Shown here: in pieces, positions 24,791-31,902 of the stretch | How positions within the stretch are numbered: position 1 is the first letter of the stretch | How the letters are laid out: every line of letters starts with the position of its first letter | Assembly: GCA_009911505.1 (NCBI GenBank) | Contig: QXXL01000012.1 | Location: 62,001 to 126,000 of the forward strand | Length of the DNA: 64,000 nucleotides | Direction of reading: 5' to 3' | DNA from: Lachnospiraceae bacterium | GTDB taxonomy: Bacteria > Bacillota > Clostridia > Lachnospirales > Lachnospiraceae | Translations under genes and position numbers: made by a program | Notes under the pieces: model-generated | What the model was told of the DNA's origin: nothing | Databases searched by the model: none | What the model saw: only the letters and a program-made list of their open reading frames with translations

Positions 24791-24830
24791 AAAAAAGGGC
24801 GGTTGCCTGTATTCGGCAATGCCCTTTTTT
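24791..24830. terminator. Bidirectional terminator
   Basis: AAAAAAGGGC and GCCCTTTTTT flank an inner stem (TTGCC/GGCAA), giving a long hairpin with A- and T-runs that works on both strands. It separates the FliD-like gene from the convergent glycosyltransferase at 24851. Confidence 0.88.
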
Positions 24831-24850
24831 GCGTTAGGGAACGAAAGCCC

Positions 24851-26083
24851 TTATCCCTGTAAGTATTTTGCATATATAAATTCAGCCCTTTGCAGCCAGG
24901 TATGCCCTTCTTTAGCAGCCAGATATCCATTTTCCGCAATTTCTTCCATCCGGCCAGGATGCCCCAGCAGGCCCTCTGCCAGTTCTGGCAGCCGGTGTAT
25001 CTCTTGCAGTGAAAAAGCTTCAAGGCATGGTTCCTTTCGTGCAAGTATCCCGTTCTTCAAATAAAGCGACTCATCTGTTAGTACAACCGCTTTTGCGAGC
25101 ATCCCGTTGATAATCCTGTCGTGTATCCCGTTTTTGTACCAGGTCATCGTATTAAGCACAATCCTGCTGTGGTTCATCAGCTCTAAAACCTGTGGTGCAA
25201 GTACCTTGCCCCCAAGGATCAAATTGGGGTTGTCCGCCCATTCGCACTGCTCCCAGCCGCTGCCAAATACCGTAACCTTGATCCCCTTCTCAACCAAAAG
25301 CCGCACTGCCTGTTCCCGAAAAAAAGAAGTAGCATAAGAATCAATAAACCTAAGCCCGGTAATCCATTGGTTTAATTCCCGATCTGTATACTGCTTGCCA
25401 ATTGACAGCAAATATTCCTCAACCGCCTGTTCTGTTGTTTTGTATGGGCAGCGGATTAGATCTGACAGTACTTCCTGCGTCAGTGTAAATGCATCAAAGT
25501 CCTTTATTTCCCCTAAATCCGGGATTAGCCCTTCGGCGACGTATTTTGAGAGGCTTCCGGCATAAAGCACGTCAAATGGACGTTCTTTTAGCGGGGGGTG
25601 GTACCCGTCCCCGTCCGTGCAAAGATGGCATGCCCCCGCCGCCCCATATTCTGACAAGTCGGCTTCCATGCCCGCATGGGGCATAAAATCCACCTGTTTT
25701 AAATTTGGGTAAAACCTGCGTAAAAATGATACATGACCCAAATCCGTGCAAAATATGACGGAACTTTTGGGGGCATGCTCTAAGGGGCGGGAATAATGGA
25801 AAGGATGATCCATTAGTATGTTAAAGTATGGGATGCTTTTCTCATCCCAAATGCTGGTCCCTCCGGTGAATGAAAGGTTGTAGCCAATATTGTTGAACGT
25901 AATTACGCCGTCAAGCGTCCCGGCTTCTATGAGCTCCCGCAGCCTGGCCATGGCTGTTTTTTCATCCCGGACATCAATGGTATGGCAGGCGCAGCCTAAG
26001 CTTGTAAAAGCAGCCGTAAACGCTTCGATGAATAAATCTATGGTATCATATATCCCACGGATAAACAGTAAATTTTTCTCCAT
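24851..26083 (-). CDS. DUF3880/CgeB-like glycosyltransferase
   Basis: A 410-residue GT-B-like enzyme, the third of this family in the window. DGVITFNNIGYNLSF and YFNILMDHPFHYSRPLE mark the N-terminal domain; VTVFGSGWEQCEW and HDRIINGMLAKAVVLTDES mark the sugar-nucleotide-binding domain. It is most similar in layout to the 4440-6176 protein (FDHPFWFCEQL, CNERIINSMLAGAVVVTD). Its position next to the flagellar genes makes flagellin a likely acceptor. It lies 15 bases downstream of lepB and may be co-transcribed with it. Confidence 0.82.
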   Translation of the reverse strand: MEKNLLFIRGIYDTIDLFIEAFTAAFTSLGCACHTIDVRDEKTAMARLRELIEAGTLDGVITFNNIGYNLSFTGGTSIWDEKSIPYFNILMDHPFHYSRPLEHAPKSSVIFCTDLGHVSFLRRFYPNLKQVDFMPHAGMEADLSEYGAAGACHLCTDGDGYHPPLKERPFDVLYAGSLSKYVAEGLIPDLGEIKDFDAFTLTQEVLSDLIRCPYKTTEQAVEEYLLSIGKQYTDRELNQWITGLRFIDSYATSFFREQAVRLLVEKGIKVTVFGSGWEQCEWADNPNLILGGKVLAPQVLELMNHSRIVLNTMTWYKNGIHDRIINGMLAKAVVLTDESLYLKNGILARKEPCLEAFSLQEIHRLPELAEGLLGHPGRMEEIAENGYLAAKEGHTWLQRAEFIYAKYLQG

Positions 26084-26098
26084 TGCCAGTCTCCTGCG

Positions 26099-26668
26099 CT
26101 AATAAAGCGAACCCGCTTTGTCAAACGGATAATAACGGAATATAGCTTTGCCCAGGATTTTTTCTTTGGATACATATGTGTTATCCCAGTATCTTGCGTC
26201 ATAAGAATTGTTCCGGTTATCGCCTAAGACCAGGTAGGAATCTTTTGGCACTTCAAAACTGTATTGTCCTGTTGCAACAGTCCATTCTTCCTTCAGGTAA
26301 TCCTCCTGCAGCGGGATTTCGGATCCGTCAATATAGACCTTGGAGTCTAAAATCTCGACCTTTTCCCCAGGAAGCCCAATCACCCGTTTAACATAATTTT
26401 CTGTTTCATCATCCGGAAATTTGAATATAATGATATCTCCGCGCTCCGGGCTCTTATCCCGGTATGCCAGGCGGAAGCCAAACAGGCGGTCGCCGGTCAT
26501 TATGGTATTTTCCATGGAACCTGAAGGGATATTTGCGTTAATAATGACGTAATTTTTGACAAACAATGCCGCTACTACGGCAAGGGCAAGCGTGATAACC
26601 CAGCTTATGACTTCCTTTGCCGCGGATTCGTCTTTCCGCTGTTGAAGTTTTTCCTGTTTACTCGACAT
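26099..26668 (-). CDS. lepB: Signal peptidase I
   Basis: Membrane-bound serine protease that removes signal peptides from secreted proteins. One transmembrane segment (residues ~20-40) follows a charged cytoplasmic tail. The Ser-Lys dyad is visible: IPSGSM (Ser51) and NYVKRVIGLPG (Lys94). The C-terminal box LVLGDNRNNSYDARYWD is intact. Length (189 residues) fits the Gram-positive SipS type. Start ATG 26668 is preceded by a GGATAAGG-like purine run. Confidence 0.93.
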   Translation of the reverse strand: MSSKQEKLQQRKDESAAKEVISWVITLALAVVAALFVKNYVIINANIPSGSMENTIMTGDRLFGFRLAYRDKSPERGDIIIFKFPDDETENYVKRVIGLPGEKVEILDSKVYIDGSEIPLQEDYLKEEWTVATGQYSFEVPKDSYLVLGDNRNNSYDARYWDNTYVSKEKILGKAIFRYYPFDKAGSLY

Positions 26669-26845
26669 ATTGTTATAACCTTATCCTTTCCTCAATGCTG
26701 TAGAACTGCTTTATTAGTATAACTCTAAACGGGATGATATGCCACCCCTTTTTTAAAGGAAGTTGCAGCAGGGGGAACAGCTGGCAGCCAGTAACGCAGA
26801 TAGGATAGGCTGTAACAATTGTAGTATAAAATTATCACATTTATA

Positions 26846-26874
26846 TTGACAGTTGCATAATATTTTAGTATATT
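26846..26874 (+). promoter_or_regulatory. Promoter of the NiCo riboswitch/CDF transcript
   Basis: TTGACA, 17 bases, TATATT: a near-consensus vegetative promoter. Transcription would start near 26882, about 30 bases before the aptamer. The rest of 26669-26845 shows no gene. Confidence 0.82.
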
Positions 26875-26910
26875 AGGTAAAATAATCTTTGCACTGCATA
26901 TTTATTGTAC

Positions 26911-27034
26911 AGTACGGACTGAGCAGGCCGGGTGTTTGCCAGAGCGTGTTTGAAAAACGCTCTAAGGGCCGGGTTGCCTGGATGGAGCCAGGCGACAGTG
27001 GATGGGTATTACATCTGCGGGACAGTAGTTGCTA
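26911..27034 (+). ncRNA. NiCo (czcD) riboswitch aptamer
   Basis: Cobalt/nickel-sensing riboswitch. The conserved strings of the NiCo class appear in order: ACTGAGCAGG, CCAGAGCG, a hairpin whose stem is AGAGCGT/ACGCTCT, GGCCGGGTTGCC, GCGACAGTGGATG, GTATTACATCTG and CGGGACAGT. The closing stem pairs ACT with AGT, with further pairing outside a 3x3 internal loop. It lies directly upstream of a CDF metal exporter, the usual gene for this class, and its 3' half overlaps a terminator. Metal binding should favour the aptamer over the terminator and turn the exporter on. Matches were recalled from the published family, not searched. Confidence 0.9.
26941..26957 (+). repeat. 17-bp sequence also found at 30439
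   Basis: AGAGCGTGTTTGAAAAA is identical to 30439-30455. Here it forms most of a riboswitch hairpin; the second copy ends a truncated gene. The match may be coincidence. Confidence 0.4.
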
Positions 27035-27057
27035 TTACTTGTTTCGCAGGTGTTTTT
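27011..27057 (+). terminator. Riboswitch-controlled intrinsic terminator
   Basis: ACATCTGCGGGACAGTAG can pair with CTATTACTTGTTTCGCAGGTGT (interrupted by a few G-T pairs and bulges), followed by TTTTTT. The 5' strand of this stem is the conserved 3' half of the NiCo aptamer, so the two folds are mutually exclusive. Confidence 0.82.
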
Positions 27058-27096
27058 TATATTTAAACGATCATAATTCTTATGGAGGTAATCACC

Positions 27097-27999
27097 ATGT
27101 ATCAAAATACAAATACAATGGAAAAAGAATTTCAGGAAGTGGCAGCGCGTGTATCTGCTGTAAGTATAGCCGGCAACATAATTCTTTCTGCTATCAAATT
27201 TATGGCAGGGGTTTTTGCCAATTCAGGCGCTATGATTAGTGATGCCGTCCATTCCGTTTCAGACGTATTTAGTACCATTGTAGTAATCATAGGGGTCAGG
27301 CTTTCCGGTAAAGAATCCGACAAAGAGCACCCTTACGGGCATGAGCGACTGGAATGTGTCGCCGCTATTATTCTGGCAGCTACTTTGTTTGTTACCGGGC
27401 TGGCTATTGGCTATATTGCATGTGGCAAAATCCTGGCACGCGATTATGCACATCTTACCGTACCCGGAAGGCTGGCCCTTGCAGCTGCGTTTTTGTCTAT
27501 TGTATCCAAAGAGGCAATGTTTTGGTATACAAAAATCAATGCAGAGAGAATTGACTCCGGGGCATTGATGGCGGATGCATGGCATCACCGCTCAGATTCC
27601 CTTTCTTCTATTGGCGCTCTGGTGGGCATTGCGGGAGCACGGCTTGGTTTCCCGGTGCTCGATCCAATAGCCAGTATTGTTATCTGTTTTTTTATTGCCA
27701 AAGCCGCTTATGATATTTTTATGGATGCCGTAGGGAAAATGGTGGATCAGTCGTGTGACGACCGGACGGAAGAGGCCCTTATGGGCTGCGCGATGGCACA
27801 GGAAGGCGTGCTGGATGTAGATGTTTTGCATACGCGGATGTTTGGAAATAAGATATATGTAGATATTGAAATATGCGCTGATGGGGAAAAAAGGCTGCGG
27901 GAAGCACATGAGATTGCGGAAAGGGTGCACAATGCAATAGAGCAGAAGTTTCCGAAGGTAAAGCATATTATGGTGCATGTCAACCCCAGGGAGACATAA
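27097..27999 (+). CDS. Cation diffusion facilitator (metal exporter)
   Basis: Proton-coupled efflux of divalent metals. About six transmembrane helices precede a cytoplasmic ferredoxin-like domain (from ~residue 210; VLHTRMFGNKIYVDIEI, VKHIMVHVNP). The metal-site motifs are present: ISDAVHSVSD in TM2 and LMADAWHHRSDSLSS in TM5. ATG 27097 follows GGAGGT; an in-frame ATG at 27082 would put that site inside the gene. The NiCo riboswitch upstream implies cobalt/nickel as the main substrates. A terminator follows at 28005. Confidence 0.92.
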   Translation: MYQNTNTMEKEFQEVAARVSAVSIAGNIILSAIKFMAGVFANSGAMISDAVHSVSDVFSTIVVIIGVRLSGKESDKEHPYGHERLECVAAIILAATLFVTGLAIGYIACGKILARDYAHLTVPGRLALAAAFLSIVSKEAMFWYTKINAERIDSGALMADAWHHRSDSLSSIGALVGIAGARLGFPVLDPIASIVICFFIAKAAYDIFMDAVGKMVDQSCDDRTEEALMGCAMAQEGVLDVDVLHTRMFGNKIYVDIEICADGEKRLREAHEIAERVHNAIEQKFPKVKHIMVHVNPRET

Positions 28000-28004
28000 A
28001 ATGT

Positions 28005-28034
28005 AAAGCAGGCTATCCAGACAGCCTGCTTTTT
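28005..28034. terminator. Bidirectional terminator after the CDF gene
   Basis: AAAGCAGGCT and AGCCTGCTTT form a perfect 10-bp stem with an 8-base loop and a T-run. It serves the CDF gene on the plus strand and probably the convergent ABC permease on the minus strand. Confidence 0.88.
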
Positions 28035-28052
28035 GTGTGTTTGAAAAATGCT

Positions 28053-29375
28053 TTAGCTCATCAAAGACAATATATCTTTTGGCCGCATCCGTAATACCAG
28101 TAAAGATGATATCCCGGTAGATAAGATAATAATTAACGCCCCGATTCCGGCTACTTCTAAAAGCTCGATAACGCCAATCTCTACAAGCTCCGGAGGTTCT
28201 GTCTGCATCTCTGCTTCTTGTTCTGTTTCTGCAAAAAATGCTGTCCCCACCGCCTGCTCCACGGTTTTAGACGTAATCTGGCAAATGCCCCAGGCAACGA
28301 TGAACGCTGCTGCAGCGACCAGAAGGTTTTCTAACATATGCTGCCATAAAATCTCGGAACGCTTCTTTCCAAGTGAGAGGTAAACCCCGATTTCGTGTAC
28401 CCTGTCCCGCATCCAGAGGAACAGGATTAAAGAAAGCATCACCGCGCTTATTCCGGCAATGACAAAAACCATTACCGACACAATTTTGGACAGCCGTTCC
28501 AGCGGCAAGGCGGAATCCTCGTATGTCTTGTTGTTTTTGGTAACAGCGTACCCATCCCAGTTATAATCCCCTATCTCTGTAAGGGAAGCCACGACACGAT
28601 CCAGCTCCTTGGGATCCTTGACGAAAAACGATACGCCATCCAGATATGCCCCTGTATGGGAGCCGATATCCTCGTAGAAATCCCTTGCAAACGCTGTATC
28701 GGTGAAAATAAAATTCTTTTCAATGTCACACTCTGCGGAATTGCCGCTTTCAACCCCCATAGCAGTTTCGATTTCAAAAATTCCGATGATTTCGGCAGTA
28801 TGGGGTTTTACAAGCTGTTTCTGTTTGTCGTTTAATATGGTATCGTCCATTCGCAAGGAAATGCTGTCCCCAACTGATAAGCCGTTTCTTTCCGCCAGTT
28901 CTTTTGAAATCAGTGCTTTACCATGATCATCTGGGGAAATGTGCCGCCCTTCTTTTAGTTCATAGTATTTTAATACAAAGTATTCGTTGAGACTGCTGTC
29001 TGTATTACAAAGGATCCGTGCCAGTTTTGCCTTGGGATCTCCTTCCGCTGAAAAACGCCCTGGTGTAAGTTCCAGATTTTCTGTATAAAAATACCGGGTA
29101 TCCATTCCGTTATAAGCTTTGATTTGCTCATTTTGTGTGATATCCTGTACCATTGCATCGCTTACAAATTCAAAATAGCCATGCTCCCTGTCGCTTTTTA
29201 TCTGGAAATACCCTCCCAGGCGTTCCCTAAGCGATGCCAGTGAAGAACCCGCCGCATTTCCAATGGAAACACACAGCATTACGAGTGTGCCAATCACTAT
29301 TAGCAGAGTTAAAAGTATTCCGGATTTTGTTTTGTTACGTGATAGGTAGAGCCATGACCGACCCCAAATGCCCAT
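28053..29375 (-). CDS. ABC transporter permease, FtsX/MacB type
   Basis: A 440-residue membrane protein with the FtsX/MacB layout: one transmembrane helix near residues 17-40, a large extracytoplasmic MacB_PCD-like domain (LKYYELKEGRHISPDD, ELAERNGLSVGDSISL), and three C-terminal helices from ~295 (VMVFVIAGISAVMLSLILF, IGVYLSLGKKRSEI, IGALIIILSTGISSLLVLRM). With the ATPase 19 bases upstream it forms an exporter or mechanotransmission complex; peptides or antimicrobials are common substrates, but nothing here fixes it. Confidence 0.86.
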   Translation of the reverse strand: MGIWGRSWLYLSRNKTKSGILLTLLIVIGTLVMLCVSIGNAAGSSLASLRERLGGYFQIKSDREHGYFEFVSDAMVQDITQNEQIKAYNGMDTRYFYTENLELTPGRFSAEGDPKAKLARILCNTDSSLNEYFVLKYYELKEGRHISPDDHGKALISKELAERNGLSVGDSISLRMDDTILNDKQKQLVKPHTAEIIGIFEIETAMGVESGNSAECDIEKNFIFTDTAFARDFYEDIGSHTGAYLDGVSFFVKDPKELDRVVASLTEIGDYNWDGYAVTKNNKTYEDSALPLERLSKIVSVMVFVIAGISAVMLSLILFLWMRDRVHEIGVYLSLGKKRSEILWQHMLENLLVAAAAFIVAWGICQITSKTVEQAVGTAFFAETEQEAEMQTEPPELVEIGVIELLEVAGIGALIIILSTGISSLLVLRMRPKDILSLMS

Positions 29376-29394
29376 TTCAATCCCCCCATTCCTT

Positions 29395-30057
29395 TTATTC
29401 TTCTACAGCCCCCTTAAGGTCTTCTGCTTTGATACAATTTAGCTTTCCGTGTACCAGTTCAAAAATGACGTCTGCGCGTTTGGCGACTTCGTGGGAATGT
29501 GATACGATAATTACACATTTTCCGTAGTCGTTTGCTGCTTCCCGAAATACATCCATAATGCCCATTGCCGTCGTTTCATCTAAGTTTCCGGTCGGCTCGT
29601 CTGCTAAAATAACAGGGTTTTCGGATGCAAGCGCACGTGCAATGGCAACACGCTGCTGTTGGCCGCCGGAAAGCTTTAAAACATTCCGCTTGGTTTCGGC
29701 AGGGGACAGCCCAAGCTTTTCTAAAATGGGGAGGGCATCCTGTTTGGCGGTTAGTTGGACGTTTTCTTCAGGCGTCATGTAATCAATTAGGTTGTAATTC
29801 TGGAATACAAATGAAACATTGGCCCGCCGGTGCGCTTCAAGATTTTTCTTGCCCACTTCGGTGCCGTTAAACAGGATTGCCCCTTCTTTAGGTACGTCGA
29901 GCCCTCCAAGCAAAGAGAGGAGTGTTGTTTTTCCGCATCCGGACGGGCCTAGGATAACGTAAATTTTGCCGCTTTCAAATGCCTGGCTGATGTGGTCTAA
30001 GATTAGCCTGTCTTTGCTGTAGTAGTAAGTAATATCTTTTAGTAAAAATTCCCCCAT
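29395..30057 (-). CDS. ABC transporter ATP-binding protein
   Basis: LolD/MacB-type ATPase of 220 residues. Walker A is GPSGCGKTT, the Q-loop is [13 protein letters not shown], the signature is [15 protein letters not shown], Walker B is [12 protein letters not shown], and the switch His is in IIVSHSHE. The start at 30057 (MGEFLLKD) follows AAAGGAGGT; an in-frame ATG at 30099 would include that site. It partners the permease at 28053-29375. No dedicated regulator is adjacent. Confidence 0.92.
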   Translation of the reverse strand: MGEFLLKDITYYYSKDRLILDHISQAFESGKIYVILGPSGCGKTTLLSLLGGLDVPKEGAILFNGTEVGKKNLEAHRRANVSFVFQNYNLIDYMTPEENVQLTAKQDALPILEKLGLSPAETKRNVLKLSGGQQQRVAIARALASENPVILADEPTGNLDETTAMGIMDVFREAANDYGKCVIIVSHSHEVAKRADVIFELVHGKLNCIKAEDLKGAVEE

Positions 30058-30338
30058 TGTGTTTACCTCCTTTTGTAAGAATAATAAGTTAGTATACATA
30101 AAGCTATATTTTTATTATAACATTTTGCTGTAAGTATTTCTATAGGATTTGGATATATATATTTTGTTGCGGATCTGTTTGGGGCTTGAATGGGGGGGAG
30201 GTGAGGTGTGGCAAAGGATCTGCCAGGCAGGCGTATACCCTGGTAGAGGGCAGTTCCGGTCCAGCTCTGTTTTTTGTTTCCCTTTGGGGGCTCCCGTCTG
30301 CCTTCGCTTGACCCTTCCGTTTATTATGATAAAAATTT
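30058..30338. other. Intergenic stretch without a recognisable gene
   Basis: Holds the ABC gene's ribosome site, an AT-rich part, and a GC-richer block (30185-30300). That block contains GTGTGGCAAAGG (30205-30216; also at 45101-45112), CCAGG/CCTGG inverted arms near 30219-30239 and a weak AGAG/CTCT hairpin followed by GTTTTTTG. I see no open frame of note. Confidence 0.5.
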
Positions 30339-30367
30339 TTGATTTATTACATTTTATTGTGTATAGT
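30339..30367 (+). promoter_or_regulatory. Vegetative promoter upstream of regulator remnant and uma2
   Basis: TTGATT, 17 bases, TATAGT. A strong AAGGAGG ribosome site and ATG at 30401 follow, so this promoter once served the truncated regulator and now probably reads into the Uma2 gene. Confidence 0.68.
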
Positions 30368-30400
30368 AATAGGTAGAAACTACTGAAGGAGGCTGAAATT

Positions 30401-30451
30401 ATGCCAATTACCATGGGAGAAAAAATTAAAATCATATTAGAGCGTGTTTGA
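30401..30451 (+). pseudogene. Truncated start of an HTH (XRE-like) regulator
   Basis: A promoter and a strong ribosome site (AAGGAGG) lead into MPITMGEKIKIILERV and then a stop after 16 residues. The sequence resembles the first helix of small XRE-type regulators of Firmicutes (MTIGEKIKxxL...). The helix-turn-helix that should follow is missing; the reading breaks exactly at the AGAGCGTGTTTGAAAAA string. I infer a deletion or insertion remnant; a genuine short leader peptide is the alternative. Confidence 0.5.
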
Positions 30452-30455
30452 AAAA
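30439..30455 (+). repeat. Second copy of the 17-bp sequence
   Basis: AGAGCGTGTTTGAAAAA, identical to 26941-26957, at the break point of the regulator remnant. Here the second hairpin arm is missing (ATCATT follows instead of ACGCTCT). Confidence 0.4.
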
Positions 30456-30526
30456 TCATTACTCAACATTAAATTGTAACAAAAATCAGCTACAAATAAT
30501 CTGTACAAAGAAAGGAAGTGTATATT

Positions 30527-31087
30527 ATGGCGCAAGCATTGGCACAAGAGAAATTCTATACCATTGACGATATCTACAGTTTGACAGAGGGCAGCAGAGC
30601 GGAACTTATTGATGGCCAGATATACTATATGGCTCCCCCCACTAGGAAGCACCAGGAAATATTGTCATTTCTACATGCTGCCATTTACAACCACATCGCC
30701 AGAAATAAAGGCGAATGTAAAGTATATCCTGCCCCATTTGCCGTATTTTTGAATAAAGATGATAAAAACTATGTTGAACCGGATATATCCGTAATCTGTG
30801 ATAAATTGAAGCTCACTGACAAAGGCTGCTCTGGTGCGCCTGACTGGATAATTGAAATTGTCTCTCCTGGCAGCAGGCGAATGGATTATTTTACAAAGCT
30901 CTTTAAATACCGCACTGTCGGCGTTAAAGAATACTGGATTGTTGATCCAGAGAAAAACCGTATTCTTGTTTATAATTTTGAATCAGAGGATACTGGAGAC
31001 TATACTTTTGCCGATTCTGTAAAAGCCAGTATCTACGATGATTTGTTTATCAACTTCTCGAATATTGCTGATCTGATGGATATTTAA
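30527..31087 (+). CDS. Uma2-family (DUF820) putative endonuclease
   Basis: A 186-residue protein of the Uma2/DUF820 family, related to the PD-(D/E)XK nuclease fold. Visible landmarks are YSLTEGSRAELIDGQIYYMAPP, YVEPDISVICD (catalytic Asp), DWIIEIVSPGSRRMDY (the ExV/S element) and YRTVGVKEYWIVDPEKNRI. The biological role of the family is poorly known. ATG 30527 follows AAAGGAAG; the in-frame GTG at 30518 is part of that region. It stands alone behind the regulator remnant. Confidence 0.88.
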   Translation: MAQALAQEKFYTIDDIYSLTEGSRAELIDGQIYYMAPPTRKHQEILSFLHAAIYNHIARNKGECKVYPAPFAVFLNKDDKNYVEPDISVICDKLKLTDKGCSGAPDWIIEIVSPGSRRMDYFTKLFKYRTVGVKEYWIVDPEKNRILVYNFESEDTGDYTFADSVKASIYDDLFINFSNIADLMDI

Positions 31088-31246
31088 CCCAAAACGCAGG
31101 GAGAAAATAAGGAAAACACAAGACGGTATGTATTGAACTGTCCGCAAAAAATAACCGATTGGTTCAGACCGCAGGTGAAAGGAATCAGGGGATGCGCTGG
31201 CGTTAGGCTCATACAACGGGACGATGGAAAAGCGGAATAAAATCTG

Positions 31247-31295
31247 ATACCAGCATCCGGCCGTTGTTGTAAGGGGCTGGATGCTGGTATGCTTT
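31247..31295 (+). terminator. Hairpin terminator downstream of uma2
   Basis: ATACCAGCATCCGGCC and GGCTGGATGCTGGTAT form a long stem (one mismatch) followed by GCTTTT. The T-run is short. The preceding 31088-31246 holds no gene I can support. Confidence 0.6.
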
Positions 31296-31348
31296 TGGGG
31301 GTTGTTTCTAAAAACGGAATATACTATAATAACCACATAGGCAACAGC

Positions 31349-31813
31349 CTATGCCATAGCATTTGCCTTTTTATACTTGTAAATCATTTCCGCGTGTTCC
31401 TGTTCTTCGGTCTGGATATGATTTAAAAGCTTGCGGACCTCGCCCGACCCAAAATGGAACAGGTTCGTATTGTAATCTGCGGATACCATTTTTTCGTTGC
31501 CGATGCTGTCAGAGCAAAGCAGGGCGTCGTGCTGTTTATCCGCCTGGTTGGAGGATGCGGTATATGTGGCTTTTGGCTGGTAGGTATCTACCCGGGAAGC
31601 GGCGGGGGCAGGGGTGATCGATGGGGCTTCACCATCCATCAGCTTACCAAGTGTCTGGTAATGTGTTTGCTCATCTTTGGCGATCTGGGTAAACAAATCT
31701 TTTAAGCAGCCGTCTTTTGCTGTGGCAGCACACAGGTTGTAGTGTTCCATACAGACCTTTTCCTGTGTCTGCAGGTCTTTTAAAATAGTATTTTCTTTTT
31801 CTGTCAGAATCAT
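31349..31813 (-). CDS. Coat F-like spore coat protein
   Basis: A 154-residue protein with two helical halves typical of the Coat F / ferritin-like coat family: ENTILKDLQTQEKVCMEHYNLCA and LFTQIAKDEQTHYQTLG, then a low-complexity linker rich in Pro, Ala, Thr and Ser, and a second half with LLCSDSIGNEKMVSADYN and LLNHIQTEEQEHAEMIYKY. Family members are incorporated in the spore coat. ATG 31813 is preceded by AAAAAGGAG. This supports a spore-forming host. Confidence 0.82.
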   Translation of the reverse strand: MILTEKENTILKDLQTQEKVCMEHYNLCAATAKDGCLKDLFTQIAKDEQTHYQTLGKLMDGEAPSITPAPAASRVDTYQPKATYTASSNQADKQHDALLCSDSIGNEKMVSADYNTNLFHFGSGEVRKLLNHIQTEEQEHAEMIYKYKKANAMA

Positions 31814-31902
31814 AGAAAATCTCCTTTTTATAAAATTTTTTTTGGGATTCAGAAACAGTATTTGTATTTTCTTATGAAATATACGTTTGAGGGAGGATTA
31901 CT

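Noticed and set aside
31088-31235. Open frame of about 50 codons after uma2 (contains NCPQKITDWFRPQVKG)
   Set aside because: It has no start codon or ribosome site and I recognise no family; it could be a decayed gene end but the evidence is too thin to list.
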